Part shown: positions 1 to 12,900 of the stretch, piece after piece
How the letters are laid out: every line of letters starts with the position of its first letter
Position numbering within the stretch: position 1 is the stretch's first letter
From: Heliocidaris tuberculata
Taxonomy: Eukaryota; Echinodermata; Echinoidea; Camarodonta; Echinometridae
Reading direction: 5' to 3'
Length of the DNA: 64,000 nt
Assembly: GCA_025618425.1 (NCBI GenBank)
Contig: CM046832.1
Span: 68,059,707-68,123,706 of the forward strand
Program-made: the position numbers and the translations under genes
The notes under the pieces: generated by a model
Databases searched by the model: none
Told to the model about the DNA's origin: nothing
Seen by the model: only the letters and a program-made list of their open reading frames with translations

Positions 1-227
1 TTAAACTAATTGTTCAGTCAAATTGGTAAGTTGAACCGATTCCTTAAATAGTATAGCCTAGGCCTAACCAATTCAATAATATCTAGATCTAGATATATGA
101 GGAAAAATCAAATTATTTGCGATTTTTCCAGCTACACATTCGGTATTCGGTTTGCACAGCAGAGTGATACGACCGTTTCTGTCTCTAAGTGAAGAGCTAA
201 CGAACGAGAGACAGAATTTTCGGTCTA

Positions 228-252
228 ACGTATGCTCAACTAGAGCATACGT
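228..252. repeat. Perfect 10-bp inverted repeat in the 5' flank
   Basis: ACGTATGCTC and GAGCATACGT are separated by 5 bases, followed by two further ACGTATCC/ACGTATCCG motifs (251-270). It lies about 460 bp upstream of the ATG. It could be a bound palindrome or a MITE remnant. Confidence 0.6.
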
Positions 253-404
253 ATCCGGTACGTATCCGATACGAATTATGGCATCGATGGCTTTCCATAT
301 GACTATGTATCACTAAGGACGCTTGTGCTCGTGTACGTGTATTATTTAGATCTGCGCTGCATGCCGCGAAAGTCGTCGCACCACCATGTACCATACCCCC
401 GGCC

Positions 405-425
405 CCCGGCCCGCCCCGCCCGTAT
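405..425 (+). promoter_or_regulatory. GC-box-like core upstream of the C12orf56 homologue
   Basis: A cluster of C/G around cccgccccgcccg, about 290-300 bp upstream of the ATG at 711, in otherwise AT-rich DNA. It resembles Sp1-type GC boxes of TATA-less promoters. The transcription start cannot be placed from sequence alone. Confidence 0.4.
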
Positions 426-710
426 GCGCTAGCGATAGCACTTAGAGCTTTTTCAAGGAGCGAATTTAGTGAATGAATTGTGCGATTTTCATTGATCAGA
501 GATAGGAATGGAAATAAAGTTCCATACCGTTATGTTATTTCAAAGTCACTTCCATTCTACGAAGATGAGGAAACCTGCTGCATTCTCCGTTTGACCAGTC
601 CGGATTCAAGAATGAGATATCATTTGGATTGAGTGCCAACAGTGCAGCACTTGGTCGTATTGTAAGCACAGTCCCATTCATTGCCTCTTCTGTGTTGTTT
701 GAGAAGTTGT

Positions 711-965
711 ATGGCGCGAAATGCAAAAGAAGCCACTACCAAACGGAACAGCAAACTTGAGAGCTTTCTGAAGATAAACCTACCTGAACATGTATATGAA
801 CGGATCATAGCATATGAACCTTGTATTGTTGATCATCGGAAGGAGAAAAAAGCATTTAAATATGTAGTTCTCAGTGCAGATCGCATATTTCTTACGGAGA
901 ATCCTCCAAAGACGATTCGGGAAGAGGATGGAGTGCAATTAGGAGAACTGATATCTGTGGAACTG
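711..965 (+). CDS. C12orf56: C12orf56 homologue, coding exon 1 (residues 1-85)
   Basis: The ATG at 711 has G at +4 but T at -3, so its Kozak context is only moderate. An in-frame TAA at 663 and no intervening ATG favour this start. A longer reading from a TTG at 681 is unlikely. The exon carries the most conserved part of the family (RRNSKLE-like, AYEPCIV, FKYVVLS, RIFLTENPP). The donor is ctg|gtaaga at 966, phase 0. The charged and hydrophobic alternation would suit a small beta-rich, PH-like fold, but that is only an impression. Confidence 0.88.
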
Positions 966-3900
966 GTAAGAAACTAAGATATTTTCGTAATTGGAAGTCA
1001 TTCCTTGGAAGTGGGCTTAATCTTAAAGTGGAACTTTAAAAAATGAATTATGTCTACCTCTGTGACTATGTGGTTGTTCAAGAACATTGATTAGTAAAAA
1101 AATTGTAGACTATTTACCGGTAGTAGGGTGTCCGAAGTCGGTGACACGACATTTGCTCCTGCAACATTTGCTCCTCCGTCCATATCTCGAAAGGTCAAAG
1201 GTTAAGGTAAAGGTCATAATTTAGTTTTTTTGTTAAGGACAACGTGAAGATTAGGATTAGGGTTAGGGTTAGGGTTGGGGTTAGGTTTAGGTTTAGGATT
1301 AACATGGCAAAGTTAGACCGGAGCAATTGTCGCAGGAGCAAATGTCATGGAACCCCGAAGTCACACTGAAAAGTGTCAGCTTAAAAACGTGCTGATTCAG
1401 GGGAAAAAATGGCACAATTTTGGGGGCAAATTCATCCTGTTATTACAATGTGATCTGAATTAATTTTTATCTCATATTTGGAATGTATGGAAAGAGAAAA
1501 TCCTGGTCATTCTTTTGACACTAGGGGCAAGTTTTTAGGCTCACTAGAAAATTAAAATAAGAGATAAATTGCAAACCCTTATATTTGTGTGTATTCAGAT
1601 TGCCATTTCCCCATGCGTTTCCTATGGGAAACTGAAATTTCTGTTTTACACAAATTTTGTCACTTTTTCGCAATTTTACACTGTGATCTGATATTCAAAC
1701 CTTGAAAAAATTCATACCATCAGAAAGATTGTAAAATTTCCTATCTGGTCATGTAAGGGTCAAGTTTTGGACATTAAATATAAAGTCGTAACAGGTTTCG
1801 GAAGCTCAAAATTTGGATTTGTGTGTGTCCCATTTCTTAACTACATAACCTAGATCTATGGCAGGAAAAAGCTTAAAAATGGTCCGATTTCATTCTCTTA
1901 TTTTACAGTAATTAACTGGAATTTTTCATGAAATATCATATTTCTGTCAGTTTGATGGTTATTATTTTTCTAATCCAGAAAGAAAATTTAATATCATTTT
2001 GAATTAAGAAAAATAATTTTTTTCTCCGGACACCCTACCGGTAGTCATGGTAGTATTGCACTCAAGGCGACTTTACTGTACGGTAGTCAAGGATTGCATT
2101 TCCGAACAACATTGTATTACTGAACGCGTACAGTTAAGCACCTAAAATGGTTTTCATACGCGTGGGACTACGCCTATGTTCGCCACACTATTGAAACAAA
2201 GAACACAGGGTAGCAGATCATAAAATGAGGCAAAAAACATAAGTAATATCTTATAACCTGCTCTCTCGTCACCCCCAGTCTTCATCCTGTTGGCCCCAAA
2301 TCAGGGTAGGTTGTGTCTTTTTCCCATGGGTTTCACACGTTCGGAAATACAGTACCTTTTTCAAGGGACCAAAACACCGCGTTGTCTTTTTCAAATTCCT
2401 TCAACTTCTTTTTCTGTAGGACTTAGAGCATTCATTATGTAAGTTTGACAGATATTCATGTAATATTTTATTTGCTATAGTATGGTTGATTTTGTGAAAA
2501 ATGTTCGGAAATAGGGTTCACTACCACTTATATGTACATGTGTACAAGCTTATCTGAAGATAACCTTGTACTCCAGACTAGCTTTTACGGGTGAATAGGC
2601 TTCAATAGGTTTTGTGTGTATCAGCGGGCCTTTTTCCAGTCTAGATCATTCATACATGAGAGGAAAATAATTTTTTAAAATTTCACTTTCTATTCTGAAT
2701 CCCCAAATTTGCGGCACAGTGAGAGTTGAACAGTCCTCAATCAGGTAATCTAGCAAATTTAAGAAAATAAATCTTGCTTAGAGCAATTTTGTTGTCTCTT
2801 TTTGACTGCTGCAACAGTGAATGTTGGACACAGTCCCACATAGGCAAGGGCCTATGAGTGGTCCACTACCATACTTTGTGTGTAGATTCTAGGCAGCGCA
2901 GTCCTACACCTCAACACTTTCAAACACCACTGCACAAAAGTCACCAACATTCACTCAAAATCGGCATTTAATTTACAAATACTGACACCAACATATCCAT
3001 GAAATAGGCGCTTATGCTCTTCTGTATCCAGCCAGTTTTTTGGTCAAAATTTCACAGAATACATGTAGGCCTAGTCACCAACATGCATCGCATCTTTCAC
3101 CTGAATTTGAAATTGAATCACATTGGCCAGAGGGAACCCTCCATTACGGCTTCGATATCGGTGTCGTCGCTCAGTACAGTCTCTCCGTTGTGTGCTTTGT
3201 GCTCCATACTCTTAAACTGAAGCTGCAATCAAAATTTATGCAACATATCCTAGGTGCTGTATGGTATCCTACATACACGTAACGTGGAGCTAAAAATCTT
3301 TGTTCACAAGGCAACATGAGATTTTTAACGTTTTGGGTATATATTTCTCCCGTAGAAATGCTGTAGCACACCTCTGATATTGCTTTATTCCGTTCCAAAT
3401 AATGAAAACCTTCTTTAAACAGATATTCTAAAGAGGGTTTTCATTATTTGGAACGTAATAAAGTAATATTCATGATATTTGAGGTGTGCTTACGTACATG
3501 TAGGATACCATAGCGCCTAGGATATTTTGCATAAATTTTGATTGCTAGCTTCAGTTTATGAGTATCGAGCATGAAGCACACAGCAGAGAGACCATACTGA
3601 GCGACGACACCGACACTGAAGCCGTAATGGAGTGTTCCCTCTGTCTGATGTGATTCAAATTCAGGTGAAAAATGCGATACACGTTGGTGATTATTCTGTG
3701 AAATTTTGACGAAAATTTGTTCACTAGAACTGGAGATGCGGGCTAGATACGAAAGTGTATTAGTGCCTGAAATATAATAAATTAAACTCATCGATGTTGG
3801 AAAAGATAATTCCAAAAGTGAAATCCGTAATTTACTGTCAGTTTTGGCGAAATGGGGTATCGCAATTTATTGTGTACATTTCCTGATTGCCATGAGCGCT

Positions 3901-6900
3901 GACATCTCACCTTCAAAAATTTGGTCGTTAAAAATTCGGTCGCCATCGCACACACGTGAAAGTCCCGATTTTCCGTGTATGCGATTTGCAAAACTTTAGT
4001 GTTATGTCAATTATGATTCAATAATTTAGCAGCATGAAACTTCGTAAATCGGAACCACTCACAAAATTTGCGAACATTAAATGCATGTGAAAGTTTCCAC
4101 ACATGTAGTTTTACACTTACACAAAAAGAAAAAGGAAATGGCTGCACAGTGTGTCATAAGGTAATGAACTGAAAAAGAGAGAAATAAAAGTGGAAAAGAG
4201 GTAATGAAGGATAAAGGGAAAATCTAGAGAAAATACAGTTGTAATTTTGACACATTAGAGCATGGTAGATAGGAAACAAAGAATTGTGAAGTTATCTGCC
4301 TTCACAATTCAAGAATTAGATTAATGCAGACTACATGTATAAAATGTTGAGACACAAGTAGGAAAATAGTGTATAGACAGCAGGGGCGTTGATTCGTTTT
4401 TCGGATTGGGAGGCAAGACGTTTTTTAATGGCATCGTTTTAAATGGAGGTTTATAGTACCCTTCATGATTTTTTTAATGCCTCTTATTTACCAGCTTCTC
4501 TACGGTTACATGAAGCAGTGAAAATTAGAGAATTTGCGCACTGAGCTTGCAGCGAAATTGAAGTCTGATCGTGTAATACCTTTCATGTTTCATTTCCCGA
4601 GTTTTGCATCATGCTTCCTTATTTTATTTCAAACCTCCGTGTTTATTGGGGGGGGGGGCAAAACGATATGTTTGCCCCCCCCCAGATATTTTCTGGGGGG
4701 CATCTGCCTCCCCCCGATATAGCAATTCCCCCCAGAATTGACGCCCCTGATAGACAGCAATAACTGCTCAGCTACATACAGTTGTACCTAGCAATCGTTC
4801 AGTCTACATGTATACAGTATTTTCAAAAGTAATTTTTGATAGTTGTGTTTTAGTACATTTAAAGAACAACAGATTTAGATTTGGAATTCACTATCACCTG
4901 CCTTAAAAATCTGTTGTTCTTTGAATGATTTATGCATGCATGAAGTCATCCATAGGATAAGATAACCTCGTACACCATACAGCTGTATTGTCATGATTTC
5001 CTGACACAGGTGAGTGTGCATTCTCAAACTCTTGTTAAAAGGAGCAATATTGCCAGCTAAAAACGGCCTAAAAATTCCATGTACATGTAATCAAGGTGAT
5101 AGAGATCCAAGTTTAAGAATTGTATGAAAATGAGATATTTGATGATCCTATCATGTATCAGTTATGATAGATAGAAGGATACAGAAGATGGAAAGTTCTA
5201 TATACCAAATATTTTGATGTTCTGTCCATTTTTCCTGATGGACTTGGTGTAAATATCTGAAAAGGAATGCCAAATCAAGAAAACCGGTCATGTCTACCCA
5301 GGAATGAACCACATAGCAATCTCGCAAAGTAGTAATCCCTATGTACATGTATGAAGCTACATGCATCCCTGTTTTTTACATGTTCATCATACAAGAGAAT
5401 ATATAATACATCCCGGGCCAGGAATATATTTTTCACCTCTTATTTGTTTGATATTTCACTTAAAGAGGAAAAAACTTTGCAGCACTTTAGAATTGTTACT
5501 CCCTTGCTATTTATCTGCTAATACCTGCAAAATGTGATTTACAATTTCAATGTCTTTTTATGAGTTTACTTTAATAACATGTTGACAATTTTTTTTTTTT
5601 TTTGTACATGTCTGATTATTTCTTTAAAAATTGATTTGAAGGAAATTGAAAGCGTGATGGAAAGTACATACCCTCAGTGAAAGAAGAAACAAATCTACAT
5701 GTACATGTATGTAATGTATTATATCCTTAAAAAAAAATGTATTTAGTACATTAGCAAACTGTAATAAGTACATGTATGTCTGTCACAAAAATTATTTTTT
5801 AGAAGTGCTTCAGTTAACTTTCAATGAAATCCTTGTGGTTCATGTTTATGGTATGATAGTGGCATTTCTCTTTTCTATTACATGTGTACATAATACTGTG
5901 TAAAAAAAAAAGTTTGGAAGTTCAGTATTAGCAAAAAATTGACAACTTGACAACATTTTCAAGCCTATTAATCATATATAGTGTGGATTAATGGTAAAGT
6001 GATGTCAGAAACTCAGAATGCCAAGTGACATCTTTGTGTCCTAATTTTTGCATTCCAAACTTTAATTTGTTTCACCCCAAAATGAAATATAGCTTGATTG
6101 TATGACAGTTGACATATTTGTACCATAGTTTACATGTACATGTACATGTACATGTGCAAAACAAGTCACTTGAGTGTTTATTACTTTGTCATACAATGCA
6201 TGCCTCTTCACTGTTTCCTTGTCTACATGTAAATACCTGACCTGAAGCTAGTGTGAGGTCGATGCAGACTTTGTGTTTGTGTGTACTCTGCTTTGTTAGG
6301 ATGGTTACCATGGTTTTAACACAGATCAAACAAAAGGGGGTCCTTGCCTGATTAATTGGTTGGACAAAATTACTTTTCAGGCATGAAGTGTCTCATATTT
6401 TTCAATTTCACTAGACTGTTTGAAACAGTAATTGATGATATGAAGATGTTGGCATGTCCTCCACATTGTACAATGTAGGAGATTATATTAGAAAATTATA
6501 TTAAACTAGCAACAGTACCCGTGGAAAAATTCCACGGGTGCTAGCCAGGGAAGTATGGATTGATTTTTGCGAACCCATCTTCTTTGGAACAATGTTGAAA
6601 TTATTAATTTAAAACAATGTTTTAAATTGTGGCTTATTAAACGTATATTGAATGGGATAAACATATTACAATGTTTTTGTTACCAAATAATCATATTCAA
6701 ACTATGTTTTCAAATGATAGGTTAATATGTGTACACTGTGAATATCATGTATTGTTTTAATTAATAAGACGTTCAATGCTTAATAATTATGAGATATGGG
6801 TAATGGTTTCTAAAAGAAATATTTTGTAATTTTTGTTTTTCATCTAAGTTAATTTTTAGTTTCTCTTGTATTTATCTTAGATTTTTTTTTTTTTTTTCAC

Positions 6901-9900
6901 TTACACCCATCCCCCCCCCCCCAGCTATCTATGAACATGACTCCAGTGGTTTCTTTTAAATTTTTCTACAATGAAGTTAATCATTCATATCCCCCATCGA
7001 CCACTGCACACGACCCCCCCCCACCCCGCTATCTATGCCCATGACTCCAGCATACTCTATTATTTCTTCAATGGATTAACCGTTAAAACGCCCCTAGTAC
7101 ATGTTTTCCCCTGAAACTGAAAGAGTGAATATTGTGGCCAACTTTCATCAGCACTATTATTAACGAATTAAGCTTGATCTATAGTCTTAAGCCTCTTTCA
7201 CACCGGGCCTGGTAGGGTTGCGTTGTGCGGCGTACCGAGTATGCCAAAATTACGCGCAGGACCGGCGTAGTCCCTGCATATGTTTTGCATAGGCTGCCGT
7301 ACGATGGCGTATGGTTGCGTACCCTGTGCATAGGCACCGCGTACCTATGGCATATGCAATTGGCGTACCTCCGCGTAGGATTGCGTATAACATGCGTATG
7401 GTTGCGTTCGAATACGTACAGGTCTGGCGTAAAGGGTATGTAGGTTTGCTTATGCTGAACCCACACTAAGCAAAAGTACGCAACACTACGCCCTTCCTTA
7501 CGTAACTCTACGGTAGTGTTGCGTAGACTTGCGTAAAACTGCGTACTTTCTGCGTGACGCGTCCAGTGCTCTTTAAACAGGTTTAATTTTTTGCGTCCAT
7601 CTCGCATACTCCTTTGCGTCTCTCGGCCACGTAGGCTAACGGAGGCACTGCTTGGGGCAGAGTAAGCTCGGCGTAGTCGGTACGCCACACTACGCAACTC
7701 TACGCAGGCCCGGTGTGAAAGCCCCTTTATTACGCGCAGGATCGGCGTAGGCTGGCGTATTGTTGCGTACCCTGTGCATAGGTACCGCGTACCTACAACA
7801 TATGCAATTGGCGTACCTAGGCGTAGGATTGCGTATAACAGGCGTAGGGTTGCGTACGTATACGTAGGTCTGGCGTATATGGTACGAAAGTTTGCTTATG
7901 CTGAACTTACACTAAGCAAAAGTACTCAACACTACGCCAGCCTCAAAGGATTTTTCGTCGGACTGGTGTAGGATAGCGTACTATTGCGTAGGCATGGCGT
8001 ACGGTAGCGTAGTGTTTTATACTTGCATAAAAACTGCGTACTTTCTGCGTGCAGTGGTCTACGCCGAAAGTTCGCTAAAAAAATAAACACGTTGATTTTT
8101 TTGGTCCATCTTGCGTACCCCTTTTCGTCCCTTGGCGTATTGCCACGTTGGCCAGCGTAGGCGATACTCCGCACTACGCAACTCTACGCAAGCCCGGTGT
8201 GAAAGCCCCTTTAGATCTATAGTCTACAGATCTACATCTAGACAGAAATATCCGTCTGGTTTTAAAACACACATACTTAAAATAGACTCTGCTCTTACTG
8301 AGCAGATTCCGGAATTACATTTTTAGAGTAATAAAATGGATGTAGAATCTACTCTAATATAGGGTATGATGAATTGAATACCATCTAATAAAAAAGGACG
8401 ATATTCGACCTAAACTTTTTCCAATCTTGAAATAAGCAGCTCAGTATTTACTGCCGGACTCCTTCCCTCGAGTTCATCCAGCCATCCCTTACAACAGCTC
8501 AGCCTCAGAGACCGGGCGCTGCCGTGACAGAGTACCGGCTTTGTAGAGAAGAATGTGATCAGTTTTTAACTAATTCATTACAGAGAAAATAGGGACAAAC
8601 AAAGTCCATAAATACTACACTGCAACATTTTTGTTCCCAACAATACCACTCACGTCCAAAGGCAACCTTGGATATCTCAAAATACCCCTGGGTCTCACCG
8701 TTGTCTCCTCCCCCGGAGTTCATATCAGGCAGCCAAGGCTGCAGCGCTGGTACTGCTCAGCTCACAGCGCAGCGCCGCCGTGATGGAGTCCGCCGGCTAA
8801 AAAGAGAAGAATTTAATCAGTTCTGAGCTGTTAACTAAATACAGAAAAAATACGACAAAGGAAGTCCATAGATGCAGTTTCTAACAGTTTTTTTTAGATC
8901 TAAATAGTGTCACTCACCTCCAAAATCAACCTTAGAATGTACATGTATTTGTAAGCTCGGGAAACCATAGTCGACCCATGTTGATTGTGTATGCAGCGCA
9001 GGTGTATACAGTATACAAATTGCATGTATGCAATATGCATCGTCGCGTCGCATGCATTCCATTGAAATCGCATCGCAATACGTGGGTGCTACTCCTATGT
9101 TATACTAATCACAAAGTGTACTATGAAACAATTGAATACATACGTACATACCACGGAGCTCTATTGAGCCTGGAACACTGTGGGACATACCCATGCCATA
9201 ATTGTTTTCTTACGGGGGTTCCCCCCGGTTAGAGCAAGATTAGCAAGATGGCTAACGCGAGTCGTCTAACATGCACGGTCGCTTAATGCAAGTTGATACT
9301 CCTCGTGCACGACGTTGTTCGTCACTTGCCATGCCGTGCCTGTGATGGGCCGTAAGGGAGGTTGCACGGCTGACGACACCGCCGTCGTGCGAGGTATCCA
9401 CACGGAAAGCAGCCGTTCCTTCGGCCTGCCCGTCCTCCCCAATCCCCCAAATCACGTTTATGGACGTCGACGGCGACGATGGGGTCGACGTGACACGCGG
9501 ACTACGGGTTACACGACCTGTGGAATTATGCCACCGATCCCGCGCCACGGCGAGGGCGGACACGGCGGGGGGAAAGAGTTTTTGCTTCCACAAAAAACGG
9601 CCTTTTACGGTTTTGAGTATTAATATATAGATACTGTAGGAATTTGGTAAATTGCAGTAGTGATGCTCCCATTAACGGTCTCAATTACACCATGTACATG
9701 TCGGCCTAATGTAACATAATTTGTATTATATCCTACATCATAAAATTCTCGTGCAAGGATTGGCCAGGAATGACTCACGTGGCATACATGTAAAATACTT
9801 TCACCATGAAGAAAAATGGATATCGCGTCACGTCAAACCTCTGTATATTTTTAGCTATACCTATATTTTGACATAACTTTTTTTGTATTCTGGATATTTC

Positions 9901-12900
9901 AAAGCTATTGATAGGCTATCGTGACAATGTATCGCAATAATGTTTGTGCATGACGAGCCTCTCAGTATACAGTCAGTCCACAGCCCATGCGTTAATGAGC
10001 CAAAATGCCGATTCTTGCGTAGATAAATTTCCTCTTCACTGGATATCGAGTCTTGCGAAATGAGATATTGTGAGATTTGGCGAGATATTAGCAAGGGGTC
10101 TAGAAGGTATCTCTCAATCGAAAACAATGCAGAAATTGATAGGCTATGGTAGAGGTACTTCTCTGTGACATTTCGCTCTTTATTTTGGTATATAACATGA
10201 CTACATGTATATTCGTTCAGATATGGATATCTACGTTTTTTCCTGTCTAAAAAAGATGAAATTTCTGACTTTTTTGAGAGCAATTTTAGCCTTTATTTAC
10301 TCCCTCTGAACTCCTGACTGTTATAAACTTTTAAAATCTAAGTAGTGTTGATGATCACTGAGTTGGATTGTTGGCGGTGATAATGAACTCAAATAATTTT
10401 GCAGCACAATGTATTTGTTGAAGAAAATATGGCTTTATTTCAACCATTTTCCGCGTAAAATACCCCGCGAAAGCCACTGAGGGGGTGAACGTCCGTTACA
10501 CTACCCCGGGTTGCATGCTCCCAGCCGCTGCTGTGGTTAGTCATTTCAGTCCTGTCAAACATTCACTGCTGCAATAGCGTAAAAGGTACACCAAAATCAA
10601 TGTAAGGAAGATATAATTTATCAACATTTGCCAAGTTACCTGATTTCAGGACTTTTTAAGTGTACCCTGCTACAAAGTTTGGGTTTCCAAGATGAAAATG
10701 AAGTATTAAAAAAATATTTTCTCCTTCCTCATAAAAGACCTATTGGGAAAAATCGCCACTAAAACACACAAAACTTATTGCTGAATCAGACAGGAACAGC
10801 AAAAAGTCTTTTAAGTCAAACTTACAAGTTTGAAGTTGAAATTGGTAGAATTATTATTCCTCTTTCATTTGTGACAAAAATCGTAAAAATCCTTTCAGAA
10901 ACAGTGAAGTAATTTGCAGTTTTCTACCATATCCTTCTGCTTATGAATATTCATAATCCTTGCTCTGGCGTGAATACGAGTTCTGCAAAAGAAGCGCATT
11001 TTGCACGAGCTGCAGACTGGCTGTATAAATGTACATGTACATGTAGGTTTGCTCTGATTCTACATTTGGTTTTTATTTTGTATCTACGTGTATATGTATC
11101 TAGGCTTACTTTTGTCGGATCCCGGGGGGCCACTCAGGTATATTGGTGTACACATGCGTGTCCATGGATTTAAAAAATGCCCCCTAAACAAGTTTCATAC
11201 TTTGGTGAAAAGACACCCCTTAATAAGGATTTCGCGTGCTTTTTTTCTTAAAAATTACCCCTTAACGAGGATTTCGCGTGTTTTTTCATAAAAATTACCC
11301 CCCTAAACAGGTTTGATTGAAATATTACCCCCTAAACACGTTTGTCTTAAATATTAATACTCCCTGAACAAGATTAACTTCACCAACATGAAAAATACAC
11401 CACTTGAATTCAAGATCACCTTTTGCAAACTGACATATTCTTCACCTTTGGTGGATAAATTCTTCACACAAGGCAAACAAAATAAACTGCACATATAGGA
11501 ACTGCTGTTGGTTAAATTACAAATGTTATTATTTACTTCAGTTATGTAGGACAGGTTTCAAACTGTGAACTCCGTTAGGTTTAATACACGATCATCATTT
11601 GCTTACTTTTGAAAAAAAGAACAACTTTTGTAATTTACTTCTAGAGAAATAAACTGTATCGGCAAGAAATCCATGCACAATAATCACACACATAAAGCCA
11701 TTTAACAACTCCCTAGGTTCCTGTAATTGAGATCAAACACCCGTTTTTCTGCGCACGCCACCGTTCAAAGGGCGTTCAAGTTCCTGAAAATCGGACTAAA
11801 AATGTTTTGTTCGTACCATTGCCGCCGGAGTGAAAATGACCCCCTAAACGCGTTTGGCCGCATTCCGTTCAGCACCCCCTTTTTGTTGAAAATCGGCGTT
11901 TTCGGACCCCTTAACACGTAACGCGCGTTACGCGTCCTGGATGAAAAAAAGACCCCTTTTTACGTGTTTTTTTGGACGCGCATGTGTACACCAATATACC
12001 TGAGTGGCCCCCCCGGGTGTCGGATATACCATACAGTACACACTTTTCGAGGCACCAGTTGAAATTATAGATTCTTCGGTGACTGGCATAGTTACATATA
12101 CTATTTTCTTTGGGGCTGCTCTCCTCAGAAAATAGTGCTATCCAGTCACCTCAGAGTTGAGCCTCTCAGTTCAAGGTATGTACTTTTCTTGTACATTGTA
12201 AAAAACACATTTTGAATGTCCTTTTACTTTTAGTGAAAAAAAAAGTTTTTCTGTGTTCATAAGAAAACAAACAAAGACAAACAAACAAGTGAACAAACAA
12301 ACAGAAACAAACTTGCAAGCAAGTAGAAAAACAAACAAACAAAAACAAAAACAAAAACCTTGAAGCTTAGGATTGTGAATATAACATGAGAAAAAAGATG
12401 CATGTCCATGTACAAAGTGTAGTTATTAATAATCACCCCTTCTATGGTGTGTTGTTTGGTCTGTTACCATGGTTTTACTTGAGATCAAACAGCATAACGT
12501 ATACATGTACATGCCAAATTGATTGGTTTGAAATATTCCCTTTTTCAGTCATACATGTAGATCATATTTATGATTGTAATCTACATAGTGCTATGGTATT
12601 TTGGAAGATGGGACAGAAGAAGATGAATAGAGAGTATAAAAATAATTTTCAAGGAGCAAATGAGTGAACTGTTTAATCTACTGTACATGTACATCCATAT
12701 AGAATTTTGATTCATATTTGATGTGTCTACATGTACATGTACTATGATGATGATGATGAAGATACAAAACATTTCACATTTGTACATGTATGTGGTGTCA
12801 TATTTCTGTTAACCCTTTCAGGACAGGAATTATTTAAGGGCTAAATTGATCACATTTTATTCTTCAAATTGGCAACATTGATATTTTTCTTTTAGTGCTA

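Noticed and set aside
1783..1803. aaagtcgtaacaggtttcgg, similar to the 3' end of 18S rRNA (also agtcgtaacaag at 54142)
   Set aside because: The match is only about 12-18 bases and the flanks are not rRNA-like.
3014..3815. ORFs of 68-123 aa on opposite strands with similar peptides
   Set aside because: They translate the two arms of one hairpin, so the similarity is due to the inverted repeat.
7179..7697. 172-aa ORF on the minus strand
   Set aside because: It lies inside the GCGTA-rich transposon and follows its pentamer repetition. No known domain, and the duplicated copy downstream does not keep the frame.
9252..9623. Overlapping ORFs of 113 aa (-) and 102 aa (+)
   Set aside because: Both arise from one GC-rich stretch and resemble no family. 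Stop codons are rare at that composition.
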